Shown piece by piece: positions 6,228 through 14,655 of a DNA stretch of 33,664 bases. The position numbers and the translations under genes were made by a program. The notes under the pieces are model-generated. The model was not told the DNA's origin and did not search any database. It saw only the letters and a program-made list of their open reading frames with translations. Numbering within the stretch: position 1 is the stretch's first letter; the number at the start of each line of letters is the position of its first letter. Source of the DNA: a virus; IMG/VR virus record IMGVR_UViG_3300027859_000048, positions 1-33,664 of that record. One strand, 5' to 3'.

Positions 6228-6454
6228 TGAATTCAGTTATAAGAAAAATCAGTATAGGTTCTGATTATAAAAACGATGCAATGCATTATTCCGTAGGTCA
6301 ACAGGTTTATGGAGGCCATGAAATATCTTATATAGTTTTAGATGACTCTGATGGTTCTTATAATATTCACATAAAGAAAAACAATGAGGTATTACCATGG
6401 AAAAAATTTAATTCTAACATGGCTGTATCTGTTGAGTATGACTTAGAGTACTGA
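6227..6454 (+). CDS. Hypothetical 75-aa beta-rich protein
   Basis: Translation is coupled on both sides (TAATG at the start, TGATG at the end). The sequence contains several predicted strands: VIRKISIG, a YSVGQQVYGGHEISYIVLDD hairpin, YNIHIKK and AVSVEYDLEY. It is compact, with no cysteine, no membrane segment and a conserved-looking VGQxVxGG turn. The function is unknown. Its position between the coiled-coil protein and the GroES-like protein, with start/stop overlaps, suggests the three are made together. Confidence 0.6.
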   Translation: MNSVIRKISIGSDYKNDAMHYSVGQQVYGGHEISYIVLDDSDGSYNIHIKKNNEVLPWKKFNSNMAVSVEYDLEY

Positions 6455-7080
6455 TGAAAAGCTTGTATGATTTTATTTTAAAACCAATTGGTGATAAATA
6501 TAAAAACACAGTTGAAATAGCAGGTAAAGACGTTGTTGTTAATACTAAAATTGAAAACTGGAAGTTTGTAAACAGATTAGCTGAGATTATTGAAACACCA
6601 TTAGCTTTTAAATCAGGTATTAAAAAAGGTGATATAGTAATTATACACCAAAATGTATTTAGAACCTTTTACGATATGAAAGGTAATAAAAAGAAAAGCA
6701 GATCTTATTTTGAAAATGATTTGTATTTCTGTAGTCTTGACCAGGTTTATTTATATAAAAATAAAAACGGTTGGAACACTGTTGGTGACAGATGTTTTAT
6801 AACACCCATAAAAAGTAATGATTCTCTAACGCTTGATAAAGAGCGTAAGCTTATTGGTATATTAAAATATGGTAATAAGTCCTTAGAAGCGCTAGAAATA
6901 AACCCAGGAGACCTAGTTGGCTATACGCCTAATGGTGAATGGGAGTTTTTAGTTGAAGGAAAAAGACTTTACTGTATGAAATCTAATGATATTGTAATTA
7001 AGTATGAACACCAAGGAAACGAAGAAGAATATAATCCAAGCTGGGCAGCGTGCAGTCGAGGAGTTAATCAAAGTAGCTAA
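6454..7080 (+). CDS. 208-aa protein resembling two tandem GroES-fold domains
   Basis: The C-terminal domain, about residues 109-186, follows the co-chaperonin order: GDRCFITPIK, a loop, KLIGILKYGN, INPGDLVGYTPNGEWEFLVEGKR, and LYCMKSNDIVIKYE. E. coli GroES has DRVIV, GEVLAVGNG, VKVGDIVIF, EVLIMSESDILAIVE at the matching places. The first domain, about residues 20-103, shows the same plan with NRLAEIIETP, IKKGDIVIIHQNVFR and LYFCSLDQVYLYK. Neither half has an obvious GGIVL-like mobile-loop motif, so binding to GroEL is uncertain. The domains could be a structural reuse of the fold. A co-chaperonin role would fit the phage groEL/groES pair 6 kb upstream. The fold is inferred from motifs only. 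Confidence 0.55.
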   Translation: MKSLYDFILKPIGDKYKNTVEIAGKDVVVNTKIENWKFVNRLAEIIETPLAFKSGIKKGDIVIIHQNVFRTFYDMKGNKKKSRSYFENDLYFCSLDQVYLYKNKNGWNTVGDRCFITPIKSNDSLTLDKERKLIGILKYGNKSLEALEINPGDLVGYTPNGEWEFLVEGKRLYCMKSNDIVIKYEHQGNEEEYNPSWAACSRGVNQSS

Positions 7081-7276
7081 AGAAGCTATTGTAGATTCAG
7101 ATGATGATATATCAGCTGACAGACTCAAGAACGCAGCAGCCACTAAAAAGCTAGCTATATTCGATGCCTTTGAAATACTTAATCGCATTGAAGAAGAAGA
7201 AAACTTATTAAACGAAAAACCTAAAGAAGTTAAAGAAAGAACTTTTAAAGGTTTTGCAGAAGGTAGATCATCGTAA
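7004..7276 (+). CDS. Putative terminase small subunit, 90 aa
   Basis: The gene overlaps the 208-aa gene by 77 bases and the terminase by one base (TAATG). The ATG at 7004 is the first start in frame; the helical core (AGQRAVEELIKVAKE) begins soon after it, so a later start is not supported. The protein is almost wholly helical and acidic, with LKNAAATKKLAIFDAFEILNRIEEEENLL as a likely coiled coil. Small terminase subunits are short helical proteins directly upstream of the large subunit and recognise the packaging site. I see no clear helix-turn-helix at its N-terminus, so the call rests mainly on position and size. Confidence 0.45.
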   Translation: MNTKETKKNIIQAGQRAVEELIKVAKEAIVDSDDDISADRLKNAAATKKLAIFDAFEILNRIEEEENLLNEKPKEVKERTFKGFAEGRSS

Positions 7277-9486
7277 TGTACAAACAGAGTTTATATAAAG
7301 TTTTAAAAGACCATGTAAAGCCTAAGGTTTTAAAAAGAACTAATAGGTATAAAAAATGGGAGTATGGATATAACAAAGAACACGATATGGTTGTTATATC
7401 TAAGACAGGTAAGATAGGTGAAGTATATGAAATACAGAATTTAAAAATAGCTTTACCTGAAAAGTTTAACGTAGAAAAATTTGATTCAAACACATGGGAA
7501 TATTCTGAGTATCCTAAAGTATTGAAAAAAATAAAGTCTGTATTTGACTGGGAAGAATACCCACTAGACTTTAAAGAAAAATGGTATGATTACATCGATA
7601 GTGAATTCAATAAAAGAGAACAAGGCTTTTGGTTCTATAATAAGAATGTGGCTACTTACATTACTGGTACTCACTATATGTACCTGCAGTGGTCCAAAAT
7701 TGATGTTGGGCAACCAGATTTTAGGGAATCAAACAGATTATTTTACATATTCTGGGAAGCTTGTAAAGCCGATCATAGGTCATATGGAATGTGCTACCTT
7801 AAAAATAGACGATCTGGATTCTCATTTATGGCGTCCGGGGAGTGCGTTAATATGGCAACCATATCAAGCGACTCTAGATTTGGCATTTTATCAAAGAGTG
7901 GACCTGATGCGAAGAAGATGTTTACGGATAAGGTGGTACCAATATCGGTTAATTACCCCTTCTTTTTTAAACCAATACAGGACGGTATGGACCGCCCCAA
8001 GACAGAGCTCGCCTATCGTGTACCAGCCAGTAAATTCACCCGTAAGAAACTCGAAACCAACGAGACATTACGTGAGCTCGACGGCCTCGACACCACGATC
8101 GACTGGAAGAATACCGGTGACAACTCGTACGACGGTGAAAAACTCAAGCTACTCGTCCACGACGAAAGCGGTAAATGGGAACGCCCGACGAACATCCTCA
8201 ACAACTGGCGTGTCACGAAAACGTGTTTACGATTAGGTAGTAGAATTATAGGTAAATGTATGATGGGTTCAACTAGTAACTCATTAGACAAAGGTGGTGA
8301 TAATTTTAAAAAATTATATAATGACTCAGACGTTACTCAAAGAAATGCAAATGGACAAACTCGCTCTGGATTATATAGCTTGTTCATACCTATGGAATGG
8401 AATTACGAAGGATACATCGATTCTCATGGCTTACCTGTATTCGACACCCCAAGCAAGAAAATTAGTGGACCGCAAGGCGAAACAATTGAGCAAGGTGTTA
8501 TAGAATACTGGGATAATGAAGTTGCTGGATTAAAACAAGATCAAGATGCTTTAAATGAATTCTACAGACAATTTCCAAGAACAACTAAGCACGCATTTAG
8601 AGATGAATCAAAAGACTCTTTATTTAATCTAACTAAAATTTATGAGCAAATAGATTTTAATGAAGATTTAAGAAATTCTATAAATATAACACAAGGCAAT
8701 TTTGCTTGGAAAAATGGCGTGCAAGATTCCGAAGTTATATTTTTACCTAACAAAAATGGTAGATTTTTTATAACATGGGTTCCGTCTGTTAGTATGCAAA
8801 ACGCGGTAATAACTAAGTCAGGAATTAAATATCCATTAAATGAAACAATGGGGGCTTTTGGTTGTGATCCTTACGATATATCAGGTACTGTAGACAATAG
8901 GGGTTCTAAAGGTTCTTTGCACGGGCTTACTAAATTTTCAATGACAGACACACCGCCAAACCACTTTTTTTTAGAATATATAGCAAGACCTCAAACAGCT
9001 GAAATATTTTTTGAAGATGTGCTTATGGCCTGCGTATTTTATGGCATGCCAATACTAGCAGAAAACAACAAACCAAGATTACTATACCATTTTAAAAGAA
9101 GAGGTTATAGAGGCTTTTCAATGAACAGGCCTGATAGAAAAAGAAATAAATTATCTGTAACAGAAAGAGAATTGGGTGGTATACCAAATTCTAGTGAAGA
9201 TATAAAACAAGCTCATGCAGCTGCTATAGAGTCTTATATTGAAGACTTTGTTGGTTTAAAAGAAACAGGCTATGGGGATATGTATTTTCAAAAAACATTA
9301 GAAGACTGGTCTCAGTTTAATATAAACAACAGAACAAAACACGATGCTTCAATAAGTTCTGGATTAGCATTGATGGCTTGCAACAAGCACAGGTATTCTC
9401 CAAGTGCTCCAATAAAATTAAAAGCCGTAGATTTAGGTATTAAAAAATATGACAACAAAGGTTCTATGTCAAAAATAATAAGTTAA
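7276..9486 (+). CDS. terL: Terminase large subunit (packaging ATPase and nuclease), 736 aa
   Basis: The protein drives DNA into the prohead and cuts it. The Walker A-like loop is KNRRSGFS (residues 176-183); its lysine sits at the front of the loop, as in lambda gpA (KSARVGYS), instead of the usual GKS/T. Walker B is LLVHDE (292-297), with the catalytic glutamate E297. GST (331-333) is the coupling motif. The nuclease domain begins around residue 525, with GCDPYD (D531) and further acidic residues in EIFFEDV (about 580). Length is above the typical 500-600, with an N-terminal extension of about 110 residues. Residues 236-314 are encoded by a GC-rich, codon-switched island described separately. 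The portal starts directly after the stop. Confidence 0.88.
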   Translation: MYKQSLYKVLKDHVKPKVLKRTNRYKKWEYGYNKEHDMVVISKTGKIGEVYEIQNLKIALPEKFNVEKFDSNTWEYSEYPKVLKKIKSVFDWEEYPLDFKEKWYDYIDSEFNKREQGFWFYNKNVATYITGTHYMYLQWSKIDVGQPDFRESNRLFYIFWEACKADHRSYGMCYLKNRRSGFSFMASGECVNMATISSDSRFGILSKSGPDAKKMFTDKVVPISVNYPFFFKPIQDGMDRPKTELAYRVPASKFTRKKLETNETLRELDGLDTTIDWKNTGDNSYDGEKLKLLVHDESGKWERPTNILNNWRVTKTCLRLGSRIIGKCMMGSTSNSLDKGGDNFKKLYNDSDVTQRNANGQTRSGLYSLFIPMEWNYEGYIDSHGLPVFDTPSKKISGPQGETIEQGVIEYWDNEVAGLKQDQDALNEFYRQFPRTTKHAFRDESKDSLFNLTKIYEQIDFNEDLRNSINITQGNFAWKNGVQDSEVIFLPNKNGRFFITWVPSVSMQNAVITKSGIKYPLNETMGAFGCDPYDISGTVDNRGSKGSLHGLTKFSMTDTPPNHFFLEYIARPQTAEIFFEDVLMACVFYGMPILAENNKPRLLYHFKRRGYRGFSMNRPDRKRNKLSVTERELGGIPNSSEDIKQAHAAAIESYIEDFVGLKETGYGDMYFQKTLEDWSQFNINNRTKHDASISSGLALMACNKHRYSPSAPIKLKAVDLGIKKYDNKGSMSKIIS
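7981..8228 (+). other. GC-rich, codon-switched island inside terL
   Basis: By hand count the 240 bases 7981-8220 contain 128 G/C (53%), while a 60-base sample just after (8281-8340) is 28%. All six Arg codons from residue 240 to 312 are CGC or CGT; the rest of the gene uses AGA. Seven of nine Leu codons are CTC instead of TTA. All eight Asp codons are GAC, and both Ile codons are ATC. The reading frame and Walker B motif are intact. The downstream boundary lies within a few codons of 8228, where TTA and AGA return; the upstream boundary is more gradual, from about 7900. Confidence 0.85.
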
Positions 9487-11868
9487 ATGAAGATATACAC
9501 TAATACTAGAAGTGCATTTCCTAGCCAAGTTGTTAGTGAAGAAGTTAAATCCAGTTTAGACTATGGCAAGCAAGTTGCTCAAGCTATAGAGGGCGAGTGG
9601 TTTGATCAAGGCAGAACAACAGGTAATAGGTATTTAACTAATTGGAATAATTTTAACCAATTAAGACTCTACGCTAGAGGCGAGCAAAGCGTTCAAAAAT
9701 ATAAAGATGAATTATCTATAAATGGTGATTTGTCTTATCTTAATTTAGACTGGACACCTGTTCCTATTTTGTCTAAGTTTGTAGATATTGTAGTAAATGG
9801 TATTTCTTCTAAGTCTTACGAAATAAAAGCTTACGCTCAAGATCCAGAGTCTGTAATAAAAAGAACTACATACGCTTCTAAGCTTTATGAAGATATGATT
9901 TCTCAAGATTATTTATCTATTTTGCAAGAAACTCTAGGCATTGATGCTTATCAGTCACCAAACAAAGATGTTGTTCCAGAGTCAAAAGAAGAATTAGAAC
10001 TTCACATGCAGTTGAGTTATAAACAATCAATAGAAATAGCAGAAGAAGAAGCTATATCAAGCATTATGGCTCAAAATAAATACCAATTAACAAGAAGAAG
10101 GCTAAATATGGATTTAGCGGTTTGTGGTATTTCTGCTGTTAAAACTAGTTTCAACGTAGCTAATGGAGTGACTATAGAATATGTTGATCCTGCTTACATG
10201 GTTTATTCTTACACAGAAGATCCTAATTTTGAAGATATATATTACGTAGGAGAAGTAAAGTCTATTACTATACCTGAGCTCAAAAAAGAGTTTCCAAATA
10301 TATCAGAAGAAGAGCTAAAAAGAATTCAAAGCATGCCAAGTAATAAGTCTTATATTACTGGTTATGGAAACTATGACAATAACACAGTTCAAGTTTTATA
10401 CTTTGATTATAAAACATATCATAATCAAGTTTTTAAAATTAAACAAACAGAGCAGGGTTTATTAAAAGCTATTGAAAAACCAGACACTTTTAACCCACCT
10501 GAAAGTGACATGTTTGAAAAAGTTTCAAGATCTATAGAGGTTTTATATAGTGGCGCTAAAGTGTTAGGAACAGAAACAATGCTTAAATGGGAGCTAGCTG
10601 AAAACATGTCTAGACCAATGTCAGACACTACTAAAGTAAAAATGAATTACGCCATATGCGCGCCAAGAATTTATAAGGGTAGAATTGAATCATTGGTTAG
10701 TAGATGCACTGGTTTTGCAGATATGATACAATTAACACATCTAAAACTTCAACAAGTAATTTCTCGTATGGTTCCTGATGGTGTTTATTTAGATATGGAC
10801 GGTTTAGCTGAAGTCGATTTAGGCAACGGCACTAATTATAACCCAGCAGAAGCTTTAAACATGTATTTTCAAACTGGTTCCGTGATTGGTAGATCACTAA
10901 CTCAAGATGGCGAAATGAACGCCGGCAAAGTTCCAGTTCAAGAACTACAAAGCGGAAGTGGTAACGCTAAGATACAAAGTCTTATTACAACTTATCAGTA
11001 CTATCTTCAGATGATAAGAGACGTGACGGGATTAAACGAAGCTCGAGACGGTAGCTTGCCAGATAGAAACACTTTAGTAGGATTACAGAAACTAGCTGCT
11101 AATGCTTCTAACACTGCAACCAAGCATATAACTCAAGCAGGTATGTACTTGACCTTGCGCATAGCTGAAAACGTTACTTTAAAAATAGCAGACGCTTTAG
11201 AATTTCCTCTTACAAGATCATCGTTGCAAAGCTCTATTTCAACTTTTAACGTAAAAACTTTAGAAGAAATTATAAAATTAAATATGCATGATTTTGGTAT
11301 ATTTCTAGAACTTGAACCAGAGGAAGAAGAACAAGCTCAATTAGAAGCAAATATTCAAGCTTCTATTCAGCAAGGTGGTATAGATTTAGAAGACGCTATA
11401 GATTTAAGACAAATAAAAAATCTTAAACTAGCTAATCAAATGCTTAAAATAAAAAGAAATCAAAAGCAAGCTAGAGATCAACAAGTTCAACAAGCTAATA
11501 TAGCGGCTCAAGCAGACGCTCAAGCTCAAACAGCAGAAAGAACCGCAATGGCAGAAGTAGAAAAACAACAAGCAATTACTTCCACTAAAGTTGACTTTGA
11601 GCAGTCTAAAAGCCAAATGGAAATACAACGTATGAATACTCAGACACAATTAGACATGCAGAAAATGGCTAAAAAATTTGAGTATGACAGACAGTTGAAA
11701 CAAATGGAAGTACAGGCTATTGGCTCTAAAGAGCAAATGATAGAAGATAGAAAAGATAAGCGTATAAAAATGGAAGGTACGCAACAAAGTGAAATGATAA
11801 GTCAAAGAAAAAACGATGGCTTGCCAATTGATTTTGAAAATCAACCCGATATGGGCGCGTTTATGTAA
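9487..11868 (+). CDS. Portal protein, 793 aa
   Basis: The gene starts at the base after the terL stop, the usual place for a portal. Residues 1-110 resemble portal N-terminal wing segments (WFDQGRTTGNRYL, YARGEQSVQKYK, WTPVPILSKFVDIVVNG). The middle contains RRRLNMDLAVCGISAVKTSF followed by EYVDPAYMVYSYTEDPNFEDIYYVGE, a block I associate with portals of Bacteroidota podoviruses. The last 150 residues are Gln-, Lys- and Met-rich coiled coil, resembling the barrel extension of P22-type portals. The portal is a dodecameric ring through which DNA enters and leaves. Family confidence is good from context and motifs, although portals diverge widely. Confidence 0.82.
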   Translation: MKIYTNTRSAFPSQVVSEEVKSSLDYGKQVAQAIEGEWFDQGRTTGNRYLTNWNNFNQLRLYARGEQSVQKYKDELSINGDLSYLNLDWTPVPILSKFVDIVVNGISSKSYEIKAYAQDPESVIKRTTYASKLYEDMISQDYLSILQETLGIDAYQSPNKDVVPESKEELELHMQLSYKQSIEIAEEEAISSIMAQNKYQLTRRRLNMDLAVCGISAVKTSFNVANGVTIEYVDPAYMVYSYTEDPNFEDIYYVGEVKSITIPELKKEFPNISEEELKRIQSMPSNKSYITGYGNYDNNTVQVLYFDYKTYHNQVFKIKQTEQGLLKAIEKPDTFNPPESDMFEKVSRSIEVLYSGAKVLGTETMLKWELAENMSRPMSDTTKVKMNYAICAPRIYKGRIESLVSRCTGFADMIQLTHLKLQQVISRMVPDGVYLDMDGLAEVDLGNGTNYNPAEALNMYFQTGSVIGRSLTQDGEMNAGKVPVQELQSGSGNAKIQSLITTYQYYLQMIRDVTGLNEARDGSLPDRNTLVGLQKLAANASNTATKHITQAGMYLTLRIAENVTLKIADALEFPLTRSSLQSSISTFNVKTLEEIIKLNMHDFGIFLELEPEEEEQAQLEANIQASIQQGGIDLEDAIDLRQIKNLKLANQMLKIKRNQKQARDQQVQQANIAAQADAQAQTAERTAMAEVEKQQAITSTKVDFEQSKSQMEIQRMNTQTQLDMQKMAKKFEYDRQLKQMEVQAIGSKEQMIEDRKDKRIKMEGTQQSEMISQRKNDGLPIDFENQPDMGAFM

Positions 11869-11877
11869 ACGTTTAAT

Positions 11878-11899
11878 TATTTAATTATATTATATTATG
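11878..11899 (+). promoter_or_regulatory. 22-base leader motif before the scaffold gene (copy 1)
   Basis: TATTTAATTATATTATATTATG, read through the start codon, differs at one base of 22 from the leader of the gene at 14653. Both follow the stop of a major structural gene. It could be a translation enhancer or a late promoter element; no Shine-Dalgarno is present. Confidence 0.4.
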
Positions 11900-13099
11900 T
11901 CAGAACAAACACAAGAAGCTGTAAAGCAAGAAGGTGATTTTAAACTTAAAAAGAAAGCACCTAAAAAATTTAAAGAAACAAAAGACAACATTACAAAAGT
12001 AAATGTTAATGCCAAAGAACCTTTAATAGAATTAGAGCCAGAGGTAAAGAAAGTAGTAATTCCAAAACAAGAAGAAAAAGAAGATGCCATTCAAATCGGA
12101 GAAACAAAGGAGGTATCTGTGGAAGAACCATCCGGAGATAGCACAACGGTGGGAGAACCTGTACAAGAGTCCAACGAGACTACTGAAGGGTTTTCTCCGA
12201 TCCAAGAAGTAACTGAAGAAGAAGTAATAACTAAAGCTGAAGTTAAAGAAGCTCTAAGAGATGAAAAAGTATTAGGTAAACCTTTACCTGAAAATATTGA
12301 AAAGCTAGTTGCCTTTATGGAGGAAACCGGTGGTACGATAGAAGACTATGCTAGGTTGAACGCCGACTATAGTAATGTAGATGATAAAACTCTTATAAAA
12401 GAGTACTACAAAAAAAATAAACCTTACTTAGATTCTGAAGATCTTGATCTTTTATTAGAAGATTTTGAATTTGATGAAGACATAGATGAGGAAAAAGACG
12501 TAAGAAAAAAGAAACTTGCGTTTAAAGAAGAAGTTGCAAAAGCCAAAAACTTTTTAGAGGAAACTAAGAGTAAATATTACGACGAGATCAAGTTGAGACC
12601 GGGCGTTACTCAAGAACAACAAAAAGCCATGGACTTTTTCAATAGATATAACAAGGAGCAAAAACAAGCTGAGCAACAGCATCAGACTTTTAAAGATAAT
12701 ACTAAAAAGCTTTTCAGTGATGATTTCAAAGGTTTTGATATCAAAGTTGGTGAAAAGAAATACAAGTACAATATCCAAAACAAAGATAAAGTTGCAGAAA
12801 GCCAGTCAAATATAACAAACCTCGTTGGGAAGTTCTTAAACGAAAATGGTGATGTTGTAGATCATGTTGGTTATCACAAGGCTATTTATGCTGCTGAAAA
12901 TGTAGATAAAATTGCCGCTCATTTTTACGAGCAAGGAAAAGCGGATGCTGTAAAAGACGTTGTAAATAAATCAAAAAACTTGAGTGACACTAAAGCTAGG
13001 ACTACTCAAGGAGATGTATTTCTTGGCGGATTTAAAGTTAAAGCTATTTCAGGCGCTGATTCTACAAAACTTAAAATAAAAACTAAAAAATTTAACTAA
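11897..13099 (+). CDS. Putative capsid scaffolding protein, 400 aa
   Basis: Located between portal and major capsid, the standard place for a scaffold. The protein is highly charged: a Lys-rich start (LKKKAPKKFKETKD), an acidic, low-complexity region (about 45-110), then a folded helical part with LPENIEKLVAFMEETGG, YLDSEDLDLLLEDFEFDED and a long Lys/Glu helix (KKKLAFKEEVAKAKNFLEE). The C-terminal 60 residues are basic. This arrangement, with a capsid-binding basic C-terminus, fits scaffolding proteins of podoviruses. No protease motif is visible. A perfect AAAGGAGGT sequence at 12106-12114 lies five bases before an in-frame GTG at 12119, so an internal start is possible. The part around 12100-12210 is GC-richer than its surroundings. 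Confidence 0.7.
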   Translation: MSEQTQEAVKQEGDFKLKKKAPKKFKETKDNITKVNVNAKEPLIELEPEVKKVVIPKQEEKEDAIQIGETKEVSVEEPSGDSTTVGEPVQESNETTEGFSPIQEVTEEEVITKAEVKEALRDEKVLGKPLPENIEKLVAFMEETGGTIEDYARLNADYSNVDDKTLIKEYYKKNKPYLDSEDLDLLLEDFEFDEDIDEEKDVRKKKLAFKEEVAKAKNFLEETKSKYYDEIKLRPGVTQEQQKAMDFFNRYNKEQKQAEQQHQTFKDNTKKLFSDDFKGFDIKVGEKKYKYNIQNKDKVAESQSNITNLVGKFLNENGDVVDHVGYHKAIYAAENVDKIAAHFYEQGKADAVKDVVNKSKNLSDTKARTTQGDVFLGGFKVKAISGADSTKLKIKTKKFN

Positions 13100-13114
13100 T
13101 AAAAATTTAAAATT

Positions 13115-14572
13115 ATGAGTTTAACTCCTCAATTTGGTAGTTTAATTCCATCTCAAACACAAGAGATTTTAGAATCAAATTACTTAAAATTTAACGACGG
13201 TGGTGCTGGAAACACTGACACATTTGCTCAGCAGTATTTACCTGAAATTTACGAACAAGAAGTAGAGCGTTATGGAAACAGAACGTTATCTGGCTTTTTA
13301 CGTATGGTTGGCGCTGAAATGCCAATGACATCTGACCAAGTTATTTGGTCTGAGCAAAATAGACTACACATATCTTACGACAACGTGACTGTTGTAGCGG
13401 GTGGTGCTGGTACTACAAATGTTATTAACTTACCTGCAGGCGTAACAAATGTTGTTTCTGCAAACGACACTGTTGTTGTTTTAGATCCAGCTACTGGTGG
13501 AGAGGCTAAATGTCTTGTTACTGCTAGTACTCCTGGTGCTGGAGGTGGTGTTGGTACTTTTACGGTAGCTCCATTTAACGGTGCAAAGCTAGATGACCCT
13601 GCCAACGGTATTACTGCTGGAGCTGGAATCAAAGTATTTGTTTACGGTTCTGCTTATCAGAAAGGTGTATCTTTAAATAAGTATGATGCTGTAAGTAATC
13701 CAAATGGGTATGTTTCTGTAGAACCTGTTTTAACTCAATTTTCAAATACGCCAATTATCATTAGAAGCCAATACGTAGTATCTGGTTCTGATATGGCGCA
13801 AATTGGATGGGTTGAAGTTGCTACTGAAGATGGTGCTTCTGGATATTTATGGTACTTAAAAGCTGAGTCTGAAACAAGATTACGCTTTGAAGATTACTTA
13901 GAAATGTCTATGGTAGAATCTGAAAAATCAGCTCTAGCCGGCGCTGCAACATTGCCTGGTAGTGAAGGTTTATTTGCTGCTATCGAAGATCGTGGTAACG
14001 TACAAGTAGGATTTACAGCTGCTGCTGGAATTGATGACTTTGACGCTATCTTGAAAAACTTAGATACTCAAGGTGCTATTGAAGAAAACATGCTTTTCTT
14101 GCAAAGACAAACAGCTCTTGATTTTGACGATATGCTAGCTGCAATCTCTGGTGGAACTGCCGGTGGTACTGCATTTGGTTTATTTGAAAACTCAGAAGAA
14201 ATGGCATTGAACCTAGGGTTCAGCGGTTTCCGAAGAGGATCTTACGATTTCTACAAAACTGATTGGAAATACTTAAACGATGCTTCAACTCGTGGCGCTA
14301 TCGATGGAATTAACTCTATCGAAGGCGTATTGATACCAGCTGGAACATCTACAGTATACGATCAAGTACTAGGAACTAATATACGTAGACCTTTCTTACA
14401 TGTACGATACAGAGCTTCACAAGCTGATGATCGACGTATGAAGTCTTGGTTAACTGGTTCTGCTGGTGGCGCATTTACATCTACTCTTGATGCTATGGAA
14501 GTAAACTTCCTATCAGAAAGATGTTTAGTTGTACAAGCTGCTAACAACTTTGTACTTTTCAAAGGTATCTAA
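13115..14572 (+). CDS. Major capsid protein, 485 aa
   Basis: It follows the scaffold after a 15-base A/T leader and precedes a strong terminator, as expected for the most abundant virion protein. The N-terminus (QEILESNYLKFNDGGAGNTDTFAQQYLPEIYEQEVERYGNRTLSGFL) forms a long helical arm. Residues around 92-185 are a Gly/Ala/Val-rich beta insertion. The centre and C-terminus contain mixed segments typical of HK97-fold P and A domains (for example IEENMLFLQRQTALDFDDML and the ending ANNFVLFKGI). HK97-fold capsids cannot be proven by eye, but gene order, size and the terminator make this call strong. Codon use is slightly more GC-rich than in the neighbours, which fits high expression. Confidence 0.82.
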   Translation: MSLTPQFGSLIPSQTQEILESNYLKFNDGGAGNTDTFAQQYLPEIYEQEVERYGNRTLSGFLRMVGAEMPMTSDQVIWSEQNRLHISYDNVTVVAGGAGTTNVINLPAGVTNVVSANDTVVVLDPATGGEAKCLVTASTPGAGGGVGTFTVAPFNGAKLDDPANGITAGAGIKVFVYGSAYQKGVSLNKYDAVSNPNGYVSVEPVLTQFSNTPIIIRSQYVVSGSDMAQIGWVEVATEDGASGYLWYLKAESETRLRFEDYLEMSMVESEKSALAGAATLPGSEGLFAAIEDRGNVQVGFTAAAGIDDFDAILKNLDTQGAIEENMLFLQRQTALDFDDMLAAISGGTAGGTAFGLFENSEEMALNLGFSGFRRGSYDFYKTDWKYLNDASTRGAIDGINSIEGVLIPAGTSTVYDQVLGTNIRRPFLHVRYRASQADDRRMKSWLTGSAGGAFTSTLDAMEVNFLSERCLVVQAANNFVLFKGI

Positions 14573-14584
14573 TTACCTTAAATT

Positions 14585-14627
14585 AACCCCACGGGGCTAC
14601 ACAGTGAGCGTAGCCCTGGGGTTTTTT
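14585..14627 (+). terminator. Rho-independent terminator after the major capsid gene
   Basis: The arm 14585-14600 (AACCCCACGGGGCTAC) pairs with 14610-14623 (GTAGCCCTGGGGTT) except for a two-base CG bulge, giving 14 base pairs with a nine-base loop. A run of six T follows from 14622. This is the strongest hairpin in the window. The next gene begins 26 bases downstream, so the terminator probably lowers transcription after the capsid gene rather than ending the operon. Confidence 0.9.
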
Positions 14628-14633
14628 ATTAAC

Positions 14634-14655
14634 TATTTAATTTTATTATATTATG
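14634..14655 (+). promoter_or_regulatory. 22-base leader motif (copy 2)
   Basis: TATTTAATTTTATTATATTATG differs from the scaffold leader at 11878-11899 by one base. It lies directly after the terminator, so it would be well placed to restart transcription or to promote translation of the next gene. Confidence 0.4.

Noticed and set aside
7586-8236. A 216-codon open frame overlapping terL in another frame
   Set aside because: Its protein has no plausible fold, with odd Thr/Ser/Arg runs. Openness comes partly from the GC-rich island, and terL with intact ATPase motifs explains the region.
8013-8291. A 92-codon minus-strand open frame over the GC-rich island
   Set aside because: Ser- and Leu-rich shadow of terL codons with no start context; likely due to the shift in base composition.
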